Source of the DNA: Paracoccaceae bacterium
GTDB lineage: Bacteria > Pseudomonadota > Alphaproteobacteria > Rhodobacterales > Rhodobacteraceae
Length of the DNA: 46,829 nucleotides
Reading direction: 5' to 3'
Assembly (NCBI GenBank): GCA_016764785.1
Contig: JAESRG010000017.1
Coordinates: 1-46,829 of the forward strand
In this document: positions 10,701-19,072 of the stretch, one piece after another
How positions within the stretch are numbered: position 1 is the first letter of the stretch
Layout: every line of letters starts with the position of its first letter
Made by a program: the position numbers and the translations under genes
Notes under the pieces: generated by a model
What the model saw: the letters and a program-made list of their open reading frames with translations, nothing else
Database searches by the model: none
What the model was told of the DNA's origin: nothing

Positions 10701-11274
10701 CACTGTCTTGCGTTGTATAGCGACCAGCCGTGTCAATCAGCACCGCTTCATCAGTGAACCACCAGTCGCAATTTCGCGTACCACCAACGCCGCCCAACGC
10801 CTGCATACCCATCTTTTTTGCCAGCGGAAAATTCAGGCCCGAATTGATAATCGCCGTGGTTTTCCCCGCCCCCGGCGGGCCAATCATCACGTACCAAGGC
10901 AATTGATAAACCGATTTGCCGCCCAGCTTGGATTTACGCAAAATCTTTAGCGCTTCTTTCATGCGGCCGCGCATTTCTTTCAGCTCTTCTTTGACAACAT
11001 CGTCGCTGTCATCGTCATCTTCTGCGACCATTTCTTCGCCCATCTTGGCTTCGCGCACGCGGCGCCGCCATGACAGAAAAATCAGCAGGAAAATAGTGAA
11101 CAGAAAAAGGCCCACAATCCACAACACCCGTTGCATAATTGAATCAAATGGCCGCCAGCTTCCCAGTTGCAGAAGGGGTCCGGCAAAGAAAATCGCCACA
11201 CAGATGATCGTGGTAAACACCAGAAACATCAGCGTCCGGTTGCGGAAAATTTTATAAACAATAAATCGCATCAT
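7702..11274 (-). CDS. tssM: T6SS membrane complex subunit TssM (IcmF family)
   Basis: 1190 aa; N-terminal TM helices, MIGPPGAGKTTAIINSGLNFPL Walker A, ENEWWFTDEAVLIDTAGRY-like motif, YVLFTKADLIAGFAEFYENLG. Confidence 0.95.
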   Translation of the reverse strand: MMRFIVYKIFRNRTLMFLVFTTIICVAIFFAGPLLQLGSWRPFDSIMQRVLWIVGLFLFTIFLLIFLSWRRRVREAKMGEEMVAEDDDDSDDVVKEELKEMRGRMKEALKILRKSKLGGKSVYQLPWYVMIGPPGAGKTTAIINSGLNFPLAKKMGMQALGGVGGTRNCDWWFTDEAVLIDTAGRYTTQDSDEEADSAAWFGFLKMLRKNRKRQPINGAIVAISLSDLSTQNAAQRKAHAASIKQRLGELRDKLGVRFPVYVLFTKADLIAGFAEFYENLGREDREQVWGFTFKLKNPKAKKRPDPLKAFDEQFLALLNQTNNLSLERLQQETDPQRRGLISGFAQQVASLQVTAREFLTEVFQENKFEQQQLLRGIYFTSGTQEGTPIDRLMMGMARTFGIGRQAIGTGQGQGRSYFLKRLMEGVIFKESGLVSAHDKVARRYKWFVRTSVTLAILGAAGIGGLWAISYLGNEKLIASAATRIDLFEELAEPVPISPISDINLAQIAAPLTILRTLPGNPEQGDIEPPRALTYGLYQGDEIGSEAIQTYRQALNQMMLPRLLLKLERQMQANLNNPNLLFEALKVYMMLGLQGPLDESLVVEWMRADWDITYAGEANAQLREDLQGHLVSMINQPMREIALHGPLVEQVQTLLNETPVSQRIYNSIIAGPNARDLPDWRILDAGGPLTSRVLIRPSGAPMSEGVEGIYTKNGFYAVFLPSALNVAEQLKNENWVLGDRAEDLSDPNALSRIGEDVLDLYFTDYIAAYENVLGDIDVVPMGDMVAVISVLNDLSGPSSPIKKILLSIENETRLTVRDQPLELEGAANEAKNFAARELFDAQGLRTQALIGILQSSAIATGQAPPPPPGTVVETRFKWLREFVLPIDEGAPSALDGVMEGLTGLYQELNRLSVLGNTASLTQNASTNLQVLLGRTPDPMKRWITQVTSSSAGVAAGGARSNLNATWQRVVLPTCNRGVNNMYPFFKSQPADISIQEFSRLFAPQGLIDSFFQDNLQEFVDTSSSPWRWRRIQNQELGISDAVLAQFERASQIRDAFFLTPGLPVVSFSLKPIALGDGVRRVQLAVDGQILDYRNGQALQDTPMQWPGPGGPTQIVLQPNRRNAENSRSAEGAWAFFRLLDASEVRGGNDSAQSRVVFNIGGRFAVFQLRAGAAYNPFQLSALRAFRCPSSL

Positions 11275-11283
11275 AGCTGATTT

Positions 11284-12780
11284 TTACCTTACCAATATAA
11301 CTTCGACGCGCCGGTTTTTAGCTTTATTTGCGCGGCTGGAATTTTCAACCAACGGTTCCCGGTCGGCACGTCCTTCGGGCGTTAGCCGGCTTGGATCATC
11401 CATTGATCCTGCGATTGCGGCCAACACCGCCTCGGCGCGACGCAGCGACAGAATTTGGTTGCTGGGGAAGCGTGCTGTTGAAATCGGATCATTGTCAGAA
11501 TGCCCCGCAACGATAATTGCGCCGATTTCGTCGTTCAATGCGTTTGCAACCTTGTTAAGCCGTTCAGGATATCCCGCCTGCAAACTATCGCTGCCTGCGC
11601 CAAACATCTCTGCACCGGCGATGCGGATAATCAGCGTATTACCCTGCTCGATAACCTCAACAACACCTTCGGCAATTTCATCTTCCAAAAAGCCTGTCAC
11701 GCGATCGATGCGCTCCTCAGTCTCGGGCGCGGGTGGCGGTGGGGGTGGGGGTGGCGCCAGTCGTGTCAGTTCAATCGGCGACGGTGTGCCAATTTGTGCA
11801 ATCGTTCCCTGCAAGCGTTCGGTATTTCCGTTCAGCGCAAAGGTCAGGCCAAAATAGGCTCCGCCCAGGACCACCGCCAAAAACGCCGTGATGATCCATA
11901 GCGGCAGCCAGATATTCAGCGCCCGATGCGCGACTTTCAGGCCTTTCCAGAACGGCGACAGCGCGTGTTCCTGATCGCCACGATGTGACCGGATCAACCG
12001 CGCCAAGTTTTCGCGGATGCGCATGTGTTTGTCAGTGCCGCCATGCTCAACCCTCAAACGTCCCTCAAACCCGAGACTAAGGCAAACATAGATAAATTCC
12101 AGCATATCTAGATTAACGCTGGGTTCTTGCTCCATTCGTGCCAACAGGTCAAAAAACCGGTCACCGCCGTGGGTTTCCTTATGAAAGGTGCCAACCATCG
12201 ACTGGGTTGTCCAGATTGAACGCCCCCCCCATGGGGTGTTCAGCACCACATCGTCAATGGTGGCGCATAACGCATAGCGCGCAATATTCACAGATTGCGC
12301 CGGAATGCCCTGATGCAGGCAGCGTTGCTCAAATTGCTGAATTTCACTGACCACAGCGGTGCGCAGCGCAGCCGGATCATTGTGTTGCGCACGGTTGCGA
12401 ATACGCCCGATCAGCGCAAAAATTTGCGAGGCCGCTGCATTCAGCGGGTTCATTCCCGTCAGGGCAAAACCGCCATCCTCAGGCTTACGTTGTTGCGGCG
12501 CTTGCGGTTGCTGCGCCACAGGTTGCTGCCCAAAAGCCGGTTGTTGCGGCGGATACCCCGGTTGCTGGCCAAACCCACCCTGCTGTGGGGGCGGCTGATA
12601 TTGTTGCTGCGGCGGAGGCTGATATTGTTGAGGCGGCGGCGCATACTGCTGTTGCGGAGGCGGCGCATATTGTGGGGGTTGCGCAGGTTGTTGGGGCGCA
12701 GGGGCACGGCCACCCGGGCGCAGGTTCACAATGGTTTTTTCCGTGTCGTCCGGCTCCGCGAATGGATCGTCGTCGCTCAT
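11284..12780 (-). CDS. tssL: T6SS membrane complex subunit TssL with C-terminal OmpA-like domain and Pro/Gln-rich N-terminus
   Basis: 498 aa; DotU core 'YALCATIDDVVLNTPWGGRSIW...ETHGGDRFFDLL...EFIYVCLSLGFEGRLRV', TM helix, OmpA domain 'IIVAGHSDNDP...LSLRRAEAVLAAI...NRRVEVILV'. Confidence 0.95.
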   Translation of the reverse strand: MSDDDPFAEPDDTEKTIVNLRPGGRAPAPQQPAQPPQYAPPPQQQYAPPPQQYQPPPQQQYQPPPQQGGFGQQPGYPPQQPAFGQQPVAQQPQAPQQRKPEDGGFALTGMNPLNAAASQIFALIGRIRNRAQHNDPAALRTAVVSEIQQFEQRCLHQGIPAQSVNIARYALCATIDDVVLNTPWGGRSIWTTQSMVGTFHKETHGGDRFFDLLARMEQEPSVNLDMLEFIYVCLSLGFEGRLRVEHGGTDKHMRIRENLARLIRSHRGDQEHALSPFWKGLKVAHRALNIWLPLWIITAFLAVVLGGAYFGLTFALNGNTERLQGTIAQIGTPSPIELTRLAPPPPPPPPAPETEERIDRVTGFLEDEIAEGVVEVIEQGNTLIIRIAGAEMFGAGSDSLQAGYPERLNKVANALNDEIGAIIVAGHSDNDPISTARFPSNQILSLRRAEAVLAAIAGSMDDPSRLTPEGRADREPLVENSSRANKAKNRRVEVILVR

Positions 12781-12800
12781 ATCCTATGTCTCCAACACTG

Positions 12801-14141
12801 TTATCCGTTACGAATGGCCCAAAGCTCCATCTCTAAGCCTGGCAAATCCCCTGATACATGCACTGCTAAACCACCCGAGGTAGTCAGTTGTTTCCACAGC
12901 TCACCGCTGCGGTCCAACTCAAAATACGTCACCCCAGAATGGAACGGAATTTGCCTGGGCGCAACCGGCATTGGCCGCATACCGATCCCCGGAAGGGCCG
13001 AATTCACCAACTGCCGAATGCCCTCAACCGGTCCAAGTTTGACCTGAGTGGGAAAATGCTTGCGAATGGTTTCCGGCGGCACATTGGCGCTGGCGGCCAA
13101 CACAAAACTTGCGCCCTGCAACAGGCGTTTGTCGGCCACCATGCCCACATGAATGCCGTATTTGCGGGCCTCCAGCGGAATTTGCACAGCATTTTGCTCC
13201 AGCACCGCAGACAGATATTGCCGCAATGCACGCATAACTTCGCGGTAGGTCGTGGTCAGATCATCATGCTGATACAGCGAAAACTGTGGTGGTTTTTTGG
13301 TTGGGTCCATAAAGGTCGACAGCTCGCCAGCCAGCCCCATCAGCAACTGGTAAACCATTGCCGGATGCGCGTTTTGCAACGCCGATATGTGCCGCACCAT
13401 CGGCAAATACCGGTTAACGCAGATCAGCAGCAGAAAATCGGAAATCTCGGCCACAGCTTTGGCTGGGCCGGATTCAACCAGCCGCCCGGCGAGGGCTTCG
13501 GAGCGATGGCCCAACAGCCCCTCAACTTCGCGGACAAAATCGGCCAACGTCAGCGAGGCGCGAATATCCAGACAGCTCGGCACAAAGCTGCGGTCAAGAA
13601 TAACCTCTTTATCGGACTTCACTTCGATGATCTTGGCAATTGGAATGACCAGCTTGTCTGACAGGTCATCCACATCCAGCGCAAATTCCAGCCGCAATTT
13701 CCCCACCGCCAGCGTGGTCGGACTGCGTTCATTGCCAACCGAATTGGTGATTTCAATTTCGGCAGGCGCAAACCGTGCCGCTGAGCGTTCAGCCCCCGAC
13801 AGGTCAACCTCGGTCGCACCGTGGCGACGGGTCGGAACGGTCAGGTAAACCACAGTGTTCTTAATCGTCTCAGGCACATTCATTGACGGTGGGTGGTTTT
13901 CGGCCTGCGGCACTCGAAACAGCGCCCCGTCAGGGGTTAGGCCAGTGGCTGTTTTCACCGCAAATTTACCCAAGCGCAGCAATTCATTGTCGATTTCCAG
14001 TTCGCTCACGCCCCAAGCATGCGGCGCAATACTTCCCGCCACACCGCTGATCAGCGATTCGACATAACGATCGTTCTGCTGAAAATGTTGAGGCTGAAGG
14101 AATAATCCCTCGCTCCAGACAACTTTATTATCCCATGACAC
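12801..14141 (-). CDS. tssK: T6SS baseplate subunit TssK
   Basis: 446 aa; MSWDNKVVWSEGLFLQPQHFQQNDRYVESLI. Confidence 0.95.
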   Translation of the reverse strand: MSWDNKVVWSEGLFLQPQHFQQNDRYVESLISGVAGSIAPHAWGVSELEIDNELLRLGKFAVKTATGLTPDGALFRVPQAENHPPSMNVPETIKNTVVYLTVPTRRHGATEVDLSGAERSAARFAPAEIEITNSVGNERSPTTLAVGKLRLEFALDVDDLSDKLVIPIAKIIEVKSDKEVILDRSFVPSCLDIRASLTLADFVREVEGLLGHRSEALAGRLVESGPAKAVAEISDFLLLICVNRYLPMVRHISALQNAHPAMVYQLLMGLAGELSTFMDPTKKPPQFSLYQHDDLTTTYREVMRALRQYLSAVLEQNAVQIPLEARKYGIHVGMVADKRLLQGASFVLAASANVPPETIRKHFPTQVKLGPVEGIRQLVNSALPGIGMRPMPVAPRQIPFHSGVTYFELDRSGELWKQLTTSGGLAVHVSGDLPGLEMELWAIRNG

Positions 14142-14184
14142 GTCGTATTCTCCCTTGGGTGTGGCCTGAGGCCACCGTCACACT

Positions 14185-15672
14185 TTAGCGTAACTTTCGC
14201 AACTGGTCTTCATAAGCTTTAGAAAATGCTTTTCCGAACAATGCCTGAAAGTCGTCTTCGGCCTCAAGCGCAATTTCGCTATACATTTTCTCGAAAACAT
14301 CCCATTTTTTGGCTTTTTTGCCCCCAAACAGGCCTTTCTTTGATTCAATCCGTTCCGACAAAGCCGCCGGATCAAACTTTTTTAACAGATTTTTAATCGC
14401 GGCCTGCATGCCGGTCATCATCGCGACCTCATGGGCTTTGACATCATCCACCGCTTCTTTGGCCGCACGCGCCGCATCAAGATAGCCGGGCATGTTGGGT
14501 TTTAGCATCGCTTCAACCGCCTGATCGCCACTGATCGAAAATTTGATCGGGTTGTTTCCGTCAGGCGAAATCATCGTCTGGCCCAGCCGAAACTCCGATT
14601 TGATTGACGCGCGCGTCATCAACACTTCACGCAACCCCTCAACCAATATTCGATAAGCGGCTCCCGAGCGCTCCATGGCAGAAACGAGATCATCGTCAGG
14701 AATATCCACGTCACTTGCGTCAGCAGCCGCAAGAAAAGCCCGTGCAGCATCACCGGAAACCGGACCTGACGGTGCAATTTTCTGCGGTTCCGCTGCCAGC
14801 GGTTCGGTGATTTTACTTACGGGGGACGGTTCCACAGGAACTTTGGCCGCAACGGCTTCGGAAGCAGGCTCGGGCGGGATGGAGCGTTCAACGTCGGCAA
14901 CAGGCGGCGGAGCAACAGGGGCTGACAGATCCTCATCCATATCCCAGTCATCGGGAATCATATTGTCGCCACCGCCACCACCAGAGGTGAACGTCGGTCC
15001 TGACGGGATTAATTCCGGCGCTGAAAAGAAATCGTTTGAGGAGGACGCATGGTTTTGCCCACTAACGGGTTCACCGTCAAAAATATCCTCTTTAGGGCCA
15101 CCGAACATGTCTTCGTCATCCGGAATCAGCGGCGCCGGATCAGGAGCAGGCGCCCCAAGCGCGCTTGCATCTGGCCCTTGCGCCGGACCAGACCCCAGCA
15201 AATCGTTCAGATAATCCCCACCGCCACCGCCCTGAGAAGGGTCATCCAAGCCGCCAACAAAACCATCCGCTGGCGCAGGGGCCATTGGCATCAATGGCTC
15301 ACTAGCCATCGGCGCGGCCAGATTCGCATAAGGATCAACCGGCGGTGCACCCAACCCAGCTGTGATTTCGATCCGCAATTCAAACGGCCCGACCATCAAG
15401 GTATCACCGTGGTTAAGTGGCGTTGGCGTCGGCCCAAGCGGCTGGCCATTGTAATTTAGAAACGTGCCGTTGGTTGAGATATCCAACACCACAAAATCAT
15501 TGCCGCGCTCTTCGATCACGCAATGACGCGATGAAATACCGCGATCTGGGTCAGGTAGGATTAAATCATTGCCGTCGGCACGACCAATGGTCAGCGCACC
15601 GTCATTCAAAACAGTACTACCAGCCCCGCCGGGCACAGCGCCCGACCCCTGAATGTGCAAGGTTAAACCCAT
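14185..15672 (-). CDS. tagH: T6SS-associated FHA domain protein (TagH/Fha)
   Basis: N-terminal FHA 'LTIGRADGNDLILPDPDRGISSRHCVI...TNGTFLNYNG', low-complexity linker, C-terminal 'KFDPAALSERIESKKGLFGGKKAKKWDVFEKMYSEI'. Confidence 0.93.
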   Translation of the reverse strand: MGLTLHIQGSGAVPGGAGSTVLNDGALTIGRADGNDLILPDPDRGISSRHCVIEERGNDFVVLDISTNGTFLNYNGQPLGPTPTPLNHGDTLMVGPFELRIEITAGLGAPPVDPYANLAAPMASEPLMPMAPAPADGFVGGLDDPSQGGGGGDYLNDLLGSGPAQGPDASALGAPAPDPAPLIPDDEDMFGGPKEDIFDGEPVSGQNHASSSNDFFSAPELIPSGPTFTSGGGGGDNMIPDDWDMDEDLSAPVAPPPVADVERSIPPEPASEAVAAKVPVEPSPVSKITEPLAAEPQKIAPSGPVSGDAARAFLAAADASDVDIPDDDLVSAMERSGAAYRILVEGLREVLMTRASIKSEFRLGQTMISPDGNNPIKFSISGDQAVEAMLKPNMPGYLDAARAAKEAVDDVKAHEVAMMTGMQAAIKNLLKKFDPAALSERIESKKGLFGGKKAKKWDVFEKMYSEIALEAEDDFQALFGKAFSKAYEDQLRKLR

Positions 15673-15681
15673 AGAAACTCG

Positions 15682-15981
15682 TTAACCCCCGATCATGACC
15701 TGCGGGAATCCTACGGTAATGGTGCCGCCATGTGCGCAACTGTCACCCATGCGCGCCGCAGGCATATTACTAATCATCACCGAGCTGGATCCTTTAACAA
15801 CCGAGTCAGGCGGCCCGACACAAACGGCCGCATTCCCCATGGTTGCCGCAGGCAGGCACCCGATCAGAACTGTCGGTTTTCCGGGGGGAAGCAACGGCCC
15901 GCCAACATGTGGAATCGGTGGCGTCCCCGGTGTTACCATCGGGCAAACATGCATATCACCTATTCGCGCTGCTGGGGGCAT
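15682..15981 (-). CDS. PAAR domain spike-tip protein
   Basis: 99 aa; MPPAARIGDMHVCPMVTPGTPPIPHVGGPLLPPGKPTVLIGCLPAATMGNAAVCVG...AARMGDSCAHGGTIT. Confidence 0.92.
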   Translation of the reverse strand: MPPAARIGDMHVCPMVTPGTPPIPHVGGPLLPPGKPTVLIGCLPAATMGNAAVCVGPPDSVVKGSSSVMISNMPAARMGDSCAHGGTITVGFPQVMIGG

Positions 15982-16043
15982 ATTATTTCCTATCCAAATA
16001 CCGAAGAATCAACGACTTAACTATGTTTAGCAGATTAGCAGGA

Positions 16044-16655
16044 TTATCCAATGGGCGCATCCTCTTTTGCATCTGCATCTTCGCCGATCTGCCCGTTGCC
16101 GCCTTTGGCAATATCCAGACCACGCGCCAACAGTAACTGGCCCTGCTGGCTAATCTCATCTGGCTGGTCAAAGGCAAAGAAAGACTTAAGCTGCGCCGAA
16201 AATATCAACAACCCAACCAACATTGGCGGAGCGGTTGGTGGTTCTTCGTCATCGGGCAAGGGCACACTGAATGCAGCCTCGGCCACCATTGCATCAGCCT
16301 CTCCGGGGTCCAGCGCATGTGGCTCCAACGCTTTCTTGGCTTCCTGACTGGGTTTGAACACCCACGCTTCAGCCGCGTCTAGCGCTTTGGTTTTCTTGCC
16401 GTCAATCATTGTGGTGTCCCGTGCGGCCAAACAGCCCCACCAAACCCCTTCGCGCGGCGGCAAGGCCAGCGCCAGAATTTTGAGCGCGTCAATCATCAAG
16501 TTCTGCGCGACCAACTCCTCAATTAACTTTTCAACCGGATCATCCGGTTTGGTTTCCGGCCGGAACGGGAACTTTGCTTTCCCCAACCGTACGACCTCTC
16601 CAGCAGAGCGGTTTTCCAGTTTCACTAGTCCAGCGAAGGCTGATTTATCGTTCAT
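16044..16655 (-). CDS. DUF6931-like T6SS-associated protein of unknown function
   Basis: 203 aa; 'MIDALKILALALPPREGVWWGCLAAR' resembles DUF6931; between PAAR and vgrG. Confidence 0.6.
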   Translation of the reverse strand: MNDKSAFAGLVKLENRSAGEVVRLGKAKFPFRPETKPDDPVEKLIEELVAQNLMIDALKILALALPPREGVWWGCLAARDTTMIDGKKTKALDAAEAWVFKPSQEAKKALEPHALDPGEADAMVAEAAFSVPLPDDEEPPTAPPMLVGLLIFSAQLKSFFAFDQPDEISQQGQLLLARGLDIAKGGNGQIGEDADAKEDAPIG

Positions 16656-16665
16656 GTCACCCCCC

Positions 16666-18771
16666 CTAGTTTATCTTGACCAGAGAACCCTTAACCGTAA
16701 GGATTCCGCCAGATTTAAGTGTCGCCATACCGCCAGCCTCGAATGTCGCCATACCGGAACTTTTAACTGTCATTGCACCGCTAGATTCTAACTTGGCTGA
16801 GCCGCCCGCCTTGGCTGCGAATGTGCCCGACGCCTCGATTTTGACACTACCGGTTTTGATTTTGATCTCGCTAGAAGTGATTTCGATCGAGGAACTACCA
16901 ACCGTTAAGGTGATTTTGGTGCCGGCAGTAATATCCAGCGTATCTCCAACATCAATCGTATAGTTCGTGGTAATAGTATCGGTTTTATTAGCGCCGATCT
17001 TAACAGTTTCGTCTTCCCCAACCGAGCGATCTCGCGTTTTCGCAATCGACAGGGTTTCCTTACCTTCTTTGACCGTAAAAGTATGGTCGCCTTTTTCCAG
17101 CTCTTCGGTTTTATGGTTATATACTTTTTGCGTCAGATCGCCTGGGTCCTTTTTCTCAAACCCGATCGAAATATCTGCGTTGTTTTTAATGATTTCCTTA
17201 TAGTCTTTTTCCGATTGCAGCCGGATGAATTCTTCGTCCTTTTTGTCTTCAAATACCAGTTCATGAAAACCACCTCCACCTTTGGTAGAGTTACTTTTCA
17301 ACCCATGTTGCGTCATATTAGCGGGAAAGGCGAACGGAGGCTTCTTAGCATCGTTATACAACATTCCCGTGACAATCGGCCGATCGGGGTTGCCTTCTTC
17401 AAACTGAACAACAACCTCCTGCCCGATACGCGGAATGTGAAATTGCCCCCATCCCTGCCCGGTCATCGTGTGGCTAACTCGAATAAAGCATGTGGTTTTT
17501 TCGTCTTTCTTACCGTCGCGGTCCCAATGGAACTGAACTTTGATACGTCCATATTCGTCCGTATAAATTTCATCGCCGCTTGGGCCGGTAACAATGGCCG
17601 TTTGCAGGCCCGGAATGATCGGCTTTGGCGTCCCTAGCGATGCGCGAAATGGCTCTGACTTCAGCTGAACCGAAAATTCGGCTTCGTAACTTTCTTTTTT
17701 ATCTGAATCAATATTATTGCGATTGTCGTCGCTGTTCGGATTTTCGGTTACGTTGTCTTTGTCTTCATCGGTTTCGATTTGCAGATTATGTTTAACGGTC
17801 AGAACCAAATATTCATTATTCAGATCTGAACGCGGGTGTTCTTTCAACTTAAATGTCCCGCCTGCCGCCATATTGCGCACATTACACTTGCCCCAGGTCC
17901 GCTTGTGGGCAGCGGCTAATGCTTCGGCAATGACACGGGTACGGGTTTTACCGTCATCTGCCAGCACATGAATACCGGGATAATCGTAAATCTCGATATC
18001 TTTGTGACTATGTTTACCTTTTGGAATGGCCGTCACAGCTTTCAGATCAGTGGTTGATTTGGTAAAGTCATAATCAGTCAGGGTAACCTTGCCAGAATTG
18101 ACCCGCTCGCTGGATTTCCACTCATAGATGTGATCCATCTCGCGTTTGTATTCTTTTTCACGAAAGTGGAATTCGATATTCGCGGCGTTTTTCAACCCAG
18201 AATGCGACCCTGATCCATCAGCGATCACCAATGTTTCCTTGGATGTATCGTGGGTAAAGTAAAAATACATCCCTTCTTCTTCCATCAACCGACAGACAAA
18301 TTCATAATCGGTCTCACGGTATTGAACCAGATAATCCCGTTTTTTATAGCTCTCGGATGTCTTGTCCTGAAAATCAGAAAATCCGCGTTCCGAGAAAATA
18401 TCCTTGATCACCTCTAGCGCAGATTTTTCCTGAAAAATCTTGCAATCGGCGTGCAGGGTTAAGAACCAAAACCACGGTCGCACTTCGGCGCGGTACAATG
18501 CCTGAGAGCCAAATTTGCCCTCATAAGCACAGGAAATACAATGCCCGTGCCAGCTGCGCATTTTTTCTTTTTCGTCTTCGACCTCCAACGTCATTTTCTG
18601 GCCGACAATGTCTTCCAGTTTCAAATCGTGGTCCGGGGAAACAAATTGAATATCGGTTTCGGTCAGCATTGAAAGGCCTTCAAAGACCTCCGCGCGGACC
18701 AGTATCATTTTCTTGGGGTCAAGCGGACCTTTTAACTTTAACTTTCTGTTCTCTTGAACGGCGTCTGCCAT
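16666..18771 (-). CDS. vgrG: T6SS spike protein VgrG (TssI)
   Basis: 701 aa; YRETDYEFVCRLMEEEGMYFYFTHD, PGLQTAIVTGPSGDEIYTDEYGRIKVQFHWDRDGK, C-terminal beta-helix repeats. Confidence 0.96.
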   Translation of the reverse strand: MADAVQENRKLKLKGPLDPKKMILVRAEVFEGLSMLTETDIQFVSPDHDLKLEDIVGQKMTLEVEDEKEKMRSWHGHCISCAYEGKFGSQALYRAEVRPWFWFLTLHADCKIFQEKSALEVIKDIFSERGFSDFQDKTSESYKKRDYLVQYRETDYEFVCRLMEEEGMYFYFTHDTSKETLVIADGSGSHSGLKNAANIEFHFREKEYKREMDHIYEWKSSERVNSGKVTLTDYDFTKSTTDLKAVTAIPKGKHSHKDIEIYDYPGIHVLADDGKTRTRVIAEALAAAHKRTWGKCNVRNMAAGGTFKLKEHPRSDLNNEYLVLTVKHNLQIETDEDKDNVTENPNSDDNRNNIDSDKKESYEAEFSVQLKSEPFRASLGTPKPIIPGLQTAIVTGPSGDEIYTDEYGRIKVQFHWDRDGKKDEKTTCFIRVSHTMTGQGWGQFHIPRIGQEVVVQFEEGNPDRPIVTGMLYNDAKKPPFAFPANMTQHGLKSNSTKGGGGFHELVFEDKKDEEFIRLQSEKDYKEIIKNNADISIGFEKKDPGDLTQKVYNHKTEELEKGDHTFTVKEGKETLSIAKTRDRSVGEDETVKIGANKTDTITTNYTIDVGDTLDITAGTKITLTVGSSSIEITSSEIKIKTGSVKIEASGTFAAKAGGSAKLESSGAMTVKSSGMATFEAGGMATLKSGGILTVKGSLVKIN

Positions 18772-18808
18772 AATAACCTCCTTTCTAAAATGGTTCGATT
18801 TCTAAAAA

Positions 18809-19072
18809 TCATTTCTGTTCTTCTATAATGTCGTTGTGCCGGCGAAGCCGACTGATAATGCCGGGGTGAATTCCCCAAAGACTTCCAGTAAAAATATCGT
18901 CTGGCAGGTCCAATTGTAGTTCATATCCCGAAGGGTATGTGATCACTTTTACCGGCTTTGGATAATATCCCTCGTCCGATAGTATAGCACTTAGATAGTC
19001 TTCTCCTTTCAAAAGCCAATAGCTTTCCTCATGGCCAATTAAAATAATTGCGAATTCTACGGTTTCAGTCAT
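18809..19072 (-). CDS. Hypothetical protein (87 aa), unknown function
   Basis: ORF between vgrG and the TssB-TssC fusion in the same direction; MTETVEFAIILIGHEESYWLLKGEDYLSAILSDEGYYPKPVKVITYPSGYELQLDLPDDIF... Confidence 0.7.
   Translation of the reverse strand: MTETVEFAIILIGHEESYWLLKGEDYLSAILSDEGYYPKPVKVITYPSGYELQLDLPDDIFTGSLWGIHPGIISRLRRHNDIIEEQK

Noticed and set aside
16666-18771. VgrG as an evolved VgrG with a C-terminal effector domain
   Set aside because: The protein ends shortly after the beta-helix repeats (…GGILTVKGSLVKIN) with no extra domain.
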